This document shows, one piece after another, positions 19,211 to 27,263 of a stretch of DNA of 64,000 nucleotides. Within the stretch, counting starts at the first letter, position 1. Each line of letters starts with the position of its first letter. The position numbers and the translations under genes are program-made. Origin of the DNA: Solidesulfovibrio fructosivorans JJ]. GTDB taxonomy: Bacteria; Desulfobacterota; Desulfovibrionia; Desulfovibrionales; Desulfovibrionaceae. The notes beneath the pieces were generated by a model. It ran no database searches. It had not been told where the DNA came from and was given only the letters and a program-made list of their open reading frames with translations. The stretch spans positions 62,001 to 126,000 of the forward strand of contig NZ_AECZ01000005.1 in assembly GCF_000179555.1 (NCBI RefSeq), given 5' to 3'.

Positions 19211-20406
19211 CCTCCCCCCCATTCCTCTCCCATAGCCCCGCGCATGTCGGCGTCGGGGCTGGTCTTGACCAGAAAGGCGGGGCGGTAGCCCAGGCGTTTT
19301 TTGAGCAGCGGCCCGGCGGTTGTTTCGGGGATGGGCGCGAGTTCCGAGGCGCCGTGGCGGGCCAGGTACACCGGGTCCACGCCGTCGCAGGCGTTTCGGG
19401 CCGGGCAGTCGGCGCACTGGGCCGGGAAGAGCTTGAAGCGGTCGCCGCGCATGCCGCAAAGCGCGGTGCCGTCGGGGAGTTTTTCGGCGAGCGGGGAGAA
19501 GGCATGGACCGGGCGCACGCCTTCTTCCGGAATTGGCAAGGGCTCGGCGCAGTAGGCCGGCGGCCGGTCGTGGTTGAGGCAGCGGTTGCGCCATTCGTAG
19601 GGGTCGTAGGGCACGCCGAGGACCCCGACCACATGCGCCGCCAGGGACGGAAAGGCGCACAGCGGCACGTAGCGGATGTTGGCCGCGACCCGGCCTTCGG
19701 TCAGGATCGCCACGGCTTCTTCCAGATAGGGGCTGATTTTCGTGTACGATGCGGCCAGGGCGGCGGCTTGCTCCATGCCGCGCCAGGCATGGTAGGCGTT
19801 GAACGCGATGAAGTTGACGGCGTAGACGCCCCGGGAGACGGCCAGCCGGGCGATGGCCGGGAGGGTGCGGCGGTTTCGCTCCAGCATGACCGTGTTGCAG
19901 GCGTACTGGAAGCCGCGCGCGTCCAGGGCGTCCATGGCCGCAAGCAGGGTGGGCAGGGACCCGCCGCAGGTGGCGGCAAAGGCGTCCGCGTCGGCGGCAT
20001 GGAGCGAAAAGAGCAGGTCGGTCAGGCCCGCTTCGAGAAGCCGGTCGAGGAGCCTGCGCCCGTCGCGCTTGCGCAAAAGGAACTGCCCGAGGGTGATGCA
20101 GCGCACGGCCAGCCCGGCGGCAACGGCTTCGGACACGATCTCCACGAGTCCCTTGTGTACGGTCGGCTCGCCGCCGGTGATGTCGAGATGGGTCAGCCCA
20201 TTGGCGGCAATGGCCCGGACGATGGCGATGCACGAGGCGGTATCGCGCATCCTGGCCCGGCGCAGGGCGGCAAATTGTTCCGGCCCGCCGTCGAGAAAAC
20301 TGTAATAGCAGAAGGCGCAGGAGTGGGGGCAGGCAAGCCCCAGGTCAAGCACCGCGCCTCGGCCGAGGCGCCCTGGCGTATGGAAGGCGACGCCGGGAAA
20401 GGTCAT
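19180..20406 (-). CDS. Radical SAM protein with C-terminal Cys-rich (SPASM-like) region
   Basis: 408 residues. The cluster motif CPHSCAFC (Cys26, Cys30, Cys33) binds the 4Fe-4S cluster that cleaves S-adenosylmethionine; LDITGGEPT is the SAM-binding GGE motif. The C-terminal third has paired cysteines (CADCPARNACDG) like those holding auxiliary clusters in SPASM and MoaA-type enzymes. ATGA overlap with the upstream glycosyltransferase (20403-20406) shows coupling. It is a paralogue of the + strand gene at 26063: both share NFIAFN, AN[IV]RY[VF]PLC and the CDG-containing tail. The substrate is unknown; the glycan-type setting suggests sugar or peptide modification. The last residues (GGKKGPGGKPF) come from the palindromic repeat and are probably not conserved. 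Confidence 0.88.
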   Translation of the reverse strand: MTFPGVAFHTPGRLGRGAVLDLGLACPHSCAFCYYSFLDGGPEQFAALRRARMRDTASCIAIVRAIAANGLTHLDITGGEPTVHKGLVEIVSEAVAAGLAVRCITLGQFLLRKRDGRRLLDRLLEAGLTDLLFSLHAADADAFAATCGGSLPTLLAAMDALDARGFQYACNTVMLERNRRTLPAIARLAVSRGVYAVNFIAFNAYHAWRGMEQAAALAASYTKISPYLEEAVAILTEGRVAANIRYVPLCAFPSLAAHVVGVLGVPYDPYEWRNRCLNHDRPPAYCAEPLPIPEEGVRPVHAFSPLAEKLPDGTALCGMRGDRFKLFPAQCADCPARNACDGVDPVYLARHGASELAPIPETTAGPLLKKRLGYRPAFLVKTSPDADMRGAMGEEWGGGKKGPGGKPF

Positions 20407-21233
20407 GGCGCGACATCCCCCTTGTCCACGGCCGCCCGGGCTTGGCGCACGAGTTCCTTGGACTCTTCCAGAAGCCTGGCCCAGTTGTCCGGGGCGTGGA
20501 TATCCACCCGCCGGCTTTGGGGATGGTCCCGCACGGCCATGAGCGCTTGCGGCACGTGGACGAAGCGCGCCCCGGCCAGGGCGAAGCGCTGGAACATGTC
20601 GTGGTCGTGGGCGAGGAGGGCCGGGTCGTAGAGGCCGCAGCGGTCATGCAGGGCGCGCGCGTAGAGCTTGCACACGCCAAGCAGGTACCAGTTTCCGAAG
20701 CAGGCCGTAAAGCCGTAGTCCGGCAGGGCGAAGCGGCGCAGCACCCGCATGGCGTCGTCCACGATGTGCATGTCGCCGTAGGCGAAGTCCGCGCCGCTTT
20801 CCGTAAGCGCCGCGACGAGGCTCGCCAGCATGTGGGGATAGGCCAGGTCGTCGCAGGGCACGTAGGTGCAGTACTCGCCCGTGCAGGCGGCGATGCCGGT
20901 ATTGAGCGTCTGGCCGAGGCCCTGGTTGCGCTCGTGGCGCACGAGGCGCAAGGCGCGGCCTGCTGCGGGGTAGACCGGGTGCCGGGTCCGCTCGATGACG
21001 TCGCGGTCCGCGTCGTAACGGCTGGCGAACGAGGTCCGGAGATTTCCCAGGTCGTCCTGGAAGTGCGCCAGTTCCTCCGGGGTGTCGTCCGTGGAACCGT
21101 CGTCCACGACCACGATTTCAAGGGCCGGATAGTCCTGGAACCACAGGGAATCCAGGCAGGGGCGCAGGTAGCGGGCCTGGTTGTAGGCCGGCACGACCAC
21201 GGACACCGTGGGAAAGGGGGCGTGTTGCGGCAT
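20403..21233 (-). CDS. Family 2 glycosyltransferase (GT-A fold)
   Basis: 276 residues. VSVVVPAYNQARYLRPCLDS followed by EIVVVDDGSTDDT is the nucleotide-binding start of GT2 enzymes; the metal-binding pair lies in the YVPCDDLAYP segment, where Asp-Asp stands for the DxD motif. Start ATG 21233 has GAGGTGG seven bases upstream, better than the in-frame TTG 18 bases earlier. It uses a nucleotide sugar to extend a glycan; acceptor unknown. It is cotranscribed with the radical-SAM gene (4-base overlap) and diverges from the next glycosyltransferase across about 240 bases, so the cluster is organised as two divergent units. Confidence 0.9.
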   Translation of the reverse strand: MPQHAPFPTVSVVVPAYNQARYLRPCLDSLWFQDYPALEIVVVDDGSTDDTPEELAHFQDDLGNLRTSFASRYDADRDVIERTRHPVYPAAGRALRLVRHERNQGLGQTLNTGIAACTGEYCTYVPCDDLAYPHMLASLVAALTESGADFAYGDMHIVDDAMRVLRRFALPDYGFTACFGNWYLLGVCKLYARALHDRCGLYDPALLAHDHDMFQRFALAGARFVHVPQALMAVRDHPQSRRVDIHAPDNWARLLEESKELVRQARAAVDKGDVAP

Positions 21234-21475
21234 GGGGCGGCCACCTCGCAAGGCCGGTGAAAGTTTGGCATGATCGACGCATGCGGTTTGGATTACGGCC
21301 GTTTTTTCCCGGTAGCGGGCCGGACGCCTCCCCGGATGTACGGGATAAAGCGGGGTGTGGTCCAGGGGAGGGCCGCCGGCGCTTTACGCCCTGAAGCCGG
21401 CTGGCGTATGTTTGGGCAAGGAAATTTTCGCGCCGGGCAAGGCGCGGGGTATTTGTCGGAGAGCCGGAAGAAAAC

Positions 21476-22630
21476 ATGTTCGCATGCGATCCCAGATTGG
21501 AAGCCGTCGGCGTCGTCCGGCCGCTCGTTTCCATCATCGTCACCAGCCACAACTACGCCCGGTTCATCGTCGCCTGCCTGGAGTCCGTGCGCGGCCAGAC
21601 CTACACGGCCTGGGAGTGCATCATCGTGGACGACGCCTCCACGGACGACACGCATGCGGTCCTGACCGCCTATCTGGCCGGGCCGGGGAGCGGGGCGCCC
21701 TTTCGCTACGTTCGGCGGGACGGCAACGGCGGGCAGATGGAGGCCTTCCGCGACGGCTTGGCCCTGGCCAAGGGGCCCTTCGTCATGATGTGCGACGCCG
21801 ACGACGCGTTGCTGCCCGATTTCCTGGAAACCCACATGGCCGTGCACCTCGGGACCAAGGCCGTGGCCTTTACCAGCAGCAACCAGTACCAGATCGACGC
21901 CTCCGGCGCGGTCATCGCCGGAGACCACCCCGACCATCTGGCCAAGGGGTTCTACCGCTACGTGCCCCAGCAGGATTTCCAGAAAACCTGGTGGATCTGG
22001 GCCACGGCCAGCTCCATGGTCTTTCGGCGGGCCACCCTCGAACTGATCATGCCCGAGCCCGGCGTATCCTTTCCCATCTGCGCCGATTACTACATCGCCC
22101 ACTTCTGCCAGCAGGTCGGCAATTCCATCCTTATCCCCACCATTCACGGTTGCTACCGCCGCCACGGGGAGAACAATTTCAGCGCCAACCCCCTGGTCGG
22201 GGCCGTAAACGCCCTGGGCGACGTGTCGAAGCATCCGCCCCACGACGCCTTTCGCCAGGCCATCATCGCCCATGTGCTGGCCCATTACGACAGGTTCAAA
22301 CCCATTTTCGGGCCCCAGGGCCTGCTGGTCATGCTCTACCGGCTGGCCCGCTACGACGAGATGCGCCGCATCCTGGCGGAGCACGGGGACAAGTTCGCGC
22401 CCTGCGGCCGGGGGCTTTTGCGCCGCTACGTCCGGTTTCGCCTGACGCGCTTCGCCTATGACCGCAGCCCCTTTGACGCGCGGCTCATGGTCATCGATCC
22501 GCCCCAGACCGCCTTTGTGCCGCCGCCGCCCGTTCCGGGCCGCATCTGGCTCGGCCGGCTGCGCCATTGGCTGGGGACGCTTTTCGCGGGAGCGCAACCG
22601 ACACCGGAGGCTTGTCGCCATGGAAGTTGA
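21476..22630 (+). CDS. Family 2 glycosyltransferase, copy 1 of a duplicated pair
   Basis: 384 residues. It starts with VSIIVTSHNYARFIVACLES and CIIVDDASTDDTH, the GT2 nucleotide-binding elements; DADDALLPDF supplies the DxD-type metal site. The segment from NGGQMEAF through GCYRRHGENNF is nearly the same in the glycosyltransferase at 24031, so the two are paralogues flanking two cytidylyltransferase-like genes. A C-terminal tail of about 100 residues rich in Arg, Leu and Pro is unlike the other copy. Probably transfers a sugar in the cytoplasm to a lipid-linked or protein-linked glycan. It overlaps the next gene by 11 bases. First gene of a tightly packed + strand operon. Confidence 0.9.
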   Translation: MFACDPRLEAVGVVRPLVSIIVTSHNYARFIVACLESVRGQTYTAWECIIVDDASTDDTHAVLTAYLAGPGSGAPFRYVRRDGNGGQMEAFRDGLALAKGPFVMMCDADDALLPDFLETHMAVHLGTKAVAFTSSNQYQIDASGAVIAGDHPDHLAKGFYRYVPQQDFQKTWWIWATASSMVFRRATLELIMPEPGVSFPICADYYIAHFCQQVGNSILIPTIHGCYRRHGENNFSANPLVGAVNALGDVSKHPPHDAFRQAIIAHVLAHYDRFKPIFGPQGLLVMLYRLARYDEMRRILAEHGDKFAPCGRGLLRRYVRFRLTRFAYDRSPFDARLMVIDPPQTAFVPPPPVPGRIWLGRLRHWLGTLFAGAQPTPEACRHGS

Positions 22631-23327
22631 TCCGTTGGTGGTGGGGCTTATCATGGCCCGGGGCGGCGGCTCCACCCTCTACCGGAAAAACGCTTTCCGG
22701 CTCCACGGGAAGCCGGTCCTGGCCTGGGCCATCGACATCCTGCGGCGGGCGGGCTTTGTCGACACGGTCTTCGTCTGGACCGAGGATGCGGAACTGGCGG
22801 CCATCGCCCGGGAGGCCGGGGCCGTGGCCCTGCCGCGCCCCAAGGACATGGTGCATTATTTCGGCGGCAGCTGGACCGCCGGCGAGTGGAGCCGCACCCA
22901 GGACCGGCAGATCGCGGATCATCTGGGCCGGCCGTACGACATTGTGGTGCCGCTCAATTGCAATTGCGTGTGCCTGCGGCCGGAGAGCCTGCGGACCATG
23001 TACGATCTTTTGCGCCGGAGCCGGGGCCGTGTGTTTCGCGTCCAGGCCGTCAGCCGTGTGGCCGGAGGGCTGTGCCTGGAGCATCCCGCCAACGGCCGGC
23101 TTTTTCCGGTCTGGAACGACACGGACCGGACGCCGGACGCCAACCCGCCGCTTTTCCGCATGGTCGGCGCGGCCGTGGTCGACCGGGCCATGCCCAATGC
23201 CGGCGACATCGCCACCCGCTACCACGAGGTGTCGCCCCGGGAGGGGTTCGACTTCCAGCACGCGGACGACATCCCCTTTGCCCTGCATTACCTGGCCGAC
23301 CGGGCGCGGGAAGAGGGGGCGTCATGA
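22620..23327 (+). CDS. Cytidylyltransferase family protein (NeuA/KdsB-like sugar activation)
   Basis: 235 residues from ATG 22620, with GGAGG upstream. The N-terminus LIMARGGGSTLYRKNAFRL resembles the IPARGGSKxIPxKN nucleotide-binding loop of CMP-acylneuraminate and related synthetases, followed by the usual GKPVLAWAID helix. The family joins CMP to acidic sugars (sialic, legionaminic or pseudaminic acids, Kdo), which suggests such a sugar is used here. No sugar-biosynthesis enzymes (NeuB/NeuC or Pse/Leg sets) are in the window, so the substrate is open. The start lies inside the preceding glycosyltransferase gene (11-base overlap) and the stop overlaps the next start (ATGA). Confidence 0.82.
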   Translation: MEVDPLVVGLIMARGGGSTLYRKNAFRLHGKPVLAWAIDILRRAGFVDTVFVWTEDAELAAIAREAGAVALPRPKDMVHYFGGSWTAGEWSRTQDRQIADHLGRPYDIVVPLNCNCVCLRPESLRTMYDLLRRSRGRVFRVQAVSRVAGGLCLEHPANGRLFPVWNDTDRTPDANPPLFRMVGAAVVDRAMPNAGDIATRYHEVSPREGFDFQHADDIPFALHYLADRAREEGAS

Positions 23328-24034
23328 ATACGTCCGCCGTCATTTTGGCCCTGTCCTGGCTCGAGCCGGGCCTTGCCGCGCTCTGGGACCGGCAACTCGC
23401 CGGGGAGGGAATCCTTTCCCGGGCGGCGCGGCATTGCCGGGAAAGCGGGGTCGTGGACGCGCTGTGCGTGCTCACCGACGTGCCGGCGATCGCGGCGGCG
23501 GGGGAGGCGATCGGGGCCAGGACCATGGCCTGCCCGGAGTTTTTCCGGGGGCATCCCTTCAATTTTCTCAATATCGAGGGCCAGAACCTGGCCCGGGAAT
23601 TCGACCTGACCCTGGAAATCGGGACCCAGGCCGACCTGACCTTTTTTTTGCCCTGGAACATGCCCTTTTTAGGCGGACGGATGCTGGAAAAGATGTACCA
23701 TATTTTGCTCGAGGACCCGCTGACGGCGCGGCTTTTGCCTATGCGGCCCGTCGATCCGCAGCTCATGGCCCACGTTGCCGGCGGCGGGGAGTTTTTCCCG
23801 ATCTGGTTGCACAAGACCGTGGACCGCCAGCTGATCCCGCAACTGCACCGGCCGGCCCCGGCCTGCCTGACCCACTGGAGCCGGGCTTTTGCCGGCATCC
23901 CCAAGGTGGCGGGGCTTCCCGGCGACAAGATCTTCTGTTTCCGGGTGCGGGAGGAGGCGGACGTTTCCCTGGCCGCGTTTCTGGAAGACTACCGATTGGG
24001 CCAAGGGGGCCGGGATGGGGAGTCGGCGCGATGA
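23324..24034 (+). CDS. Cytidylyltransferase-like protein with degenerate nucleotide loop
   Basis: 236 residues. The overall layout follows the preceding gene: beta strand VILALSW, helix, CVLTD strand, and a late FFPIWLHKT matching FPVWNDT. However, the ARGGSxxxxxKN loop is replaced by a segment without the Gly-Gly and Lys-Asn pair. It is therefore probably a diverged paralogue that has lost or changed catalysis: a regulatory subunit, or a transferase of different specificity. ATGA overlaps at both ends (23324-23327 and 24031-24034) place it firmly inside the operon, so it is unlikely to be a dying gene. Function not known; a partner to the intact enzyme is an inference from adjacency. Confidence 0.7.
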   Translation: MNTSAVILALSWLEPGLAALWDRQLAGEGILSRAARHCRESGVVDALCVLTDVPAIAAAGEAIGARTMACPEFFRGHPFNFLNIEGQNLAREFDLTLEIGTQADLTFFLPWNMPFLGGRMLEKMYHILLEDPLTARLLPMRPVDPQLMAHVAGGGEFFPIWLHKTVDRQLIPQLHRPAPACLTHWSRAFAGIPKVAGLPGDKIFCFRVREEADVSLAAFLEDYRLGQGGRDGESAR

Positions 24035-25176
24035 ACATCCACGACAGGATCGCGGCCGCGCGCGATGCCGATGAGGCCGGGTCGCCCGTTGTCCAACCTG
24101 GGGCGTTGGAGGATCCGCGTCTTTTTGCCGTCCCGGTGACGCGCCCCCGGGTGAGCTTCGTTCTCACCAGCTACAATTACGGCCGCTATATCACCGACTG
24201 CCTGGCTTCCGTGGCCGGCCAGGACTACGACAACTGGGAATGCATCGTGGTCGACGACGCCTCCACGGACGATTCCGTGGCCCGGGTGCGGGCGTTTCTG
24301 GCCAGCGCCGCCGCGCCCGAACGCTTCAGGTTCATCGAGCGCCCGGCCAACGGCGGCCAGATGGAGGCCTTCCGCCACGGCCTGGCCCGGGCCACGGGCA
24401 GTTTCGTGGTCATGCTCGACGCCGACGACGTGCTGTTGCCCGATTTCCTGACCGCCCACATGCGGGCGCACCTCGCCGTGGCCACGGTGGCCATGACCAG
24501 CACCAACCAGTACCAGATAAACGGCGCGGGCGAGGTGATCGCCGGGCAGCACATGGACCACCAGTCCAAGGGTTATTTCCGCCACGTGCGCCAGACGAGC
24601 TTCCAGAAGGGCTTCTGGGTCTGGGCCACGTCCAGCTCCATGGTATTCCGGCGCAGCACCGTGGAGCGCGTCATGCCCCGGGACGGGACCACATTCCGCA
24701 TCTGCGCGGACTATTACATCGCCCATTTCTGCCATCTGCTCGGCGATTCGCTCCTCGTGCCCACCATCCACGGCTGCTACCGCCGGCACGGAAAAAACAA
24801 TTTCGGCTCCAACCCGGTGCTCGGCAACATCAACAGCGTGGGCGATCTGGACAAGCATCCGCCCCACGACCTTTTCCGGCAGACCATCATCCGCCACGTG
24901 TGCGACAACAGAGACCTGTTCTATCCCATCTTCATGGGCAAGGGACTGGTCCGGTTCCTTTTGCGTCTGGCAAGGCCCGCCGAGCTGCCGGAGCTGGTGG
25001 CCCGGTATCCCGAGATTTTTCCCCGCGCGACAGCCCATTACCTGTGGCAGGCGACGCGGGCCGCCTGGGCGCGCTCACGCACGCCGGTCAGCGAGAAATT
25101 CAAGATTCTGCCGGTCGCGGCGGCGCGGGGCGACAGGCCCGGCACAGCCCAACCGGATGGGAGGCAGGCGACATGA
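24031..25176 (+). CDS. Family 2 glycosyltransferase, copy 2 of a duplicated pair
   Basis: 381 residues. After an N-terminal extension of about 45 residues, VSFVLTSYNYGRYITDCLAS and CIVVDDASTDDS start the GT2 fold; LDADDVLLPDF is the metal-binding element. The central 200 residues closely match the glycosyltransferase at 21476, including NGGQMEAFRHGLA, TNQYQI, ICADYYIAHFC and GCYRRHGKNNF, so the pair arose by duplication and now flanks the two cytidylyltransferase-like genes. ATGA overlaps with both neighbours indicate coupled translation. The very high conservation of the core suggests similar donor sugars, with the differing ends perhaps setting the acceptor. Confidence 0.9.
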   Translation: MNIHDRIAAARDADEAGSPVVQPGALEDPRLFAVPVTRPRVSFVLTSYNYGRYITDCLASVAGQDYDNWECIVVDDASTDDSVARVRAFLASAAAPERFRFIERPANGGQMEAFRHGLARATGSFVVMLDADDVLLPDFLTAHMRAHLAVATVAMTSTNQYQINGAGEVIAGQHMDHQSKGYFRHVRQTSFQKGFWVWATSSSMVFRRSTVERVMPRDGTTFRICADYYIAHFCHLLGDSLLVPTIHGCYRRHGKNNFGSNPVLGNINSVGDLDKHPPHDLFRQTIIRHVCDNRDLFYPIFMGKGLVRFLLRLARPAELPELVARYPEIFPRATAHYLWQATRAAWARSRTPVSEKFKILPVAAARGDRPGTAQPDGRQAT

Positions 25177-26066
25177 TTCCCCTTTCGCGGATGCAGATCA
25201 TCCAGATCGACGTGACCAATGCCTGTCACAACCGCTGCTCCAATTGCACGCGGCTGGTCGGGCATCATCGCGAGCCGTTTTTCATGGACATGGACACGTT
25301 TCGGCGCGCCGTTGATTCGCTGGCCGATTTTCCCGGCGTCGTCGGCATGATCGGCGGCGAACCGCTTATGCACCCGGACTTCGCCGCCATGGCCGAATAT
25401 CTGGCTTCGGTCGTCCCGGACCGCAAACGCCGGGGCTTGTGGTCCACCGTGCCGAAGGCCTTGGGCCAAAAATACGGAACGCTGATCCGCGAGGTGTTCG
25501 GCTACCAGTCGTTTAACGACCACAGCCTGGACAAGATCCTGCACCAGCCCGTGCTGGTGGCGGCGCGGGAAGTCGTCGCCGATCCCAAGAAAATGTGGCG
25601 GCTCATCGACGACTGCTGGGTGCAGCGCTACTGGTCGGCTTCCATCACGCCCAAGGGCGCCTTTTTTTGCGAAGTGGCCGCAAGCCTGGACATGCTTTTC
25701 GGCGGCCCGGGCGGCTGGCCCGTCGAGCCCGGCTGGTGGAAGCGCGTTCCCGGGGATTACGACGAGCAGATGCGGCAGGCCTGCCCGCATTGCGGCTGCG
25801 CCATCGCGCTGCCGCGCCGGCCGAGCGCGCAGGGCATCGACGACGTGAGCCCGGGGAACCTGCGCCGGCTCACGGCCCTTGGTTCGCCCAAGGTGGCGGC
25901 CGGCAAGGTGGAGGTCTTCCACGGCGGCCTGGAAGCCGACTGGCACCCGGGGCCCAACTGGTACATGTCCGACATCGAGCGCGGCGAGGAACTGGCCTGC
26001 CGGGCGCGCATCGCCCGGCGTCTCGAGGCTGGGGAGGCGGCCGGGGCGACGGAGGACCGGACATGA
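25173..26066 (+). CDS. Radical SAM protein in glycan cluster
   Basis: 297 residues. CHNRCSNC (Cys18, Cys22, Cys25) is the canonical CX3CX2C cluster motif, and MIGGEPLMHP is the SAM-binding GGE element. The second half has CPHCGCAI and other cysteines that could bind a second metal centre, and an unusually Trp-rich stretch (GGWPVEPGWW). Family members of this shape often act in modification of small molecules or peptides. It starts four bases inside the upstream glycosyltransferase and ends four bases inside the next radical-SAM gene, so the two radical-SAM proteins are made together. It differs from the paralogous pair at 19180 and 26063. Substrate unknown. Confidence 0.85.
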   Translation: MIPLSRMQIIQIDVTNACHNRCSNCTRLVGHHREPFFMDMDTFRRAVDSLADFPGVVGMIGGEPLMHPDFAAMAEYLASVVPDRKRRGLWSTVPKALGQKYGTLIREVFGYQSFNDHSLDKILHQPVLVAAREVVADPKKMWRLIDDCWVQRYWSASITPKGAFFCEVAASLDMLFGGPGGWPVEPGWWKRVPGDYDEQMRQACPHCGCAIALPRRPSAQGIDDVSPGNLRRLTALGSPKVAAGKVEVFHGGLEADWHPGPNWYMSDIERGEELACRARIARRLEAGEAAGATEDRT

Positions 26067-27235
26067 ACGCGCCGGCACGCCTCCCCACGACGAAACAGCG
26101 CTCCCTGACCAGGCGCGGCGTGGTCTGGCTGGGCCAGACCTGCAACCTGCGCTGCCGGTTCTGCTATTTCCAGACGCGCATCGAAGCCAAGGACCATCCC
26201 GAACATCCTTTCATGAGCCTGGAAAAAGCGATCGCCATCGCCGACACGCTGCGCGGGCATTACGACAATCGGGCCATCGACATCCAGGGCGGCGAACCCA
26301 CCATTTTCCCGGGCATCGAGCGCCTCTGCGAGCACTGCGCGGGCATCGGGCTGACGCCGACGCTCATCACCAACGGTCTGGCCCTGGCCAATAGGCAGTC
26401 CTGCCGGCGTCTGGTCGAGGCCGGCGTGCGCGATCTGCTCGTCAGCGTCCACGGCCTGGGGGACAGTTACGACGACGTGGTCGGCGTGCCCGGGGCGCAC
26501 AAGAAGCAGATGGAGGCCTTGTCCAATTGCCTGGATGTGGGGCTGCCGGTGCGGTTTAATTGCGTGCTGACGCGTTCCGCCCTGCCGCAGCTTGTCGCCG
26601 TGGCCGCCCTTGCCGCCGAGGTCGGGGCGCGGGTGGTCAATTTCATCGCCTTCAATCCCTTCGAGGACCAGCAAACCGGCGAGCGTTCCCGCAAGGACGT
26701 GCCGGCCTACGGCGAGGTCACGCCGCCCCTGGTCAAGGCCCTGGACAGCCTGGAGCGCGCCGGCATCGAGGCCAACGTGCGCTATTTCCCCCTGTGCCAG
26801 GTGCCGGACGCCTATCGGAAAAACATCTACGATTTCCAGCAGCTCCCCTACGACTCCCACGAGTGGGACTACGCCTCCTGGTCCTGGACGGACATGAAGC
26901 CCCAGCGCATGCGCGACGGCGGGCTGTCGCCGCTTATAACCCTGCGTGAGGCCAACCTGCGTTCGCCCCTGTACCGGGCCATCCCGGCCGAAGTGTCCGA
27001 GCGTTTCACGACCGAGGAGCTCTACCGGGAAAACGCCCGCATCCGGGCCGTGGAGCACTGCGGCTACAGGTACGCCCCGGCCTGCGAGGCCTGCGGCGCG
27101 CGGGGCATCTGCGACGGCTTCCACGGCGATTACGCCTCGTTTTTCGGCTTTGGCGAGGCCGCGCCCATCGAAACGCCCGCGCCCATCACCGATCCGAAGC
27201 ACTATATCGACGCCCAGGACAAGATCGTCGATTGA
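26063..27235 (+). CDS. Radical SAM protein, paralogue of the one at 19180
   Basis: 390 residues. TCNLRCRFCYF (Cys27, Cys31, Cys34) is the radical-SAM cluster motif with the aromatic residue after the last Cys; IDIQGGEPT is the GGE motif. The late CEACGARGICDGFHGDY region matches the Cys-rich tail of the gene at 19180, and NFIAFNPF and ANVRYFPLC are shared as well. The pair thus flanks the cluster on opposite strands. ATGA overlap with the preceding gene. Possible jobs are carbon-skeleton changes on a sugar or modification of a peptide side chain; the sequence does not decide. A short gap (28 bases) separates it from the methyltransferase. Confidence 0.88.
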   Translation: MNAPARLPTTKQRSLTRRGVVWLGQTCNLRCRFCYFQTRIEAKDHPEHPFMSLEKAIAIADTLRGHYDNRAIDIQGGEPTIFPGIERLCEHCAGIGLTPTLITNGLALANRQSCRRLVEAGVRDLLVSVHGLGDSYDDVVGVPGAHKKQMEALSNCLDVGLPVRFNCVLTRSALPQLVAVAALAAEVGARVVNFIAFNPFEDQQTGERSRKDVPAYGEVTPPLVKALDSLERAGIEANVRYFPLCQVPDAYRKNIYDFQQLPYDSHEWDYASWSWTDMKPQRMRDGGLSPLITLREANLRSPLYRAIPAEVSERFTTEELYRENARIRAVEHCGYRYAPACEACGARGICDGFHGDYASFFGFGEAAPIETPAPITDPKHYIDAQDKIVD

Positions 27236-27263
27236 GGACGCGGCGGCAAAGGACAGGCAGGTC

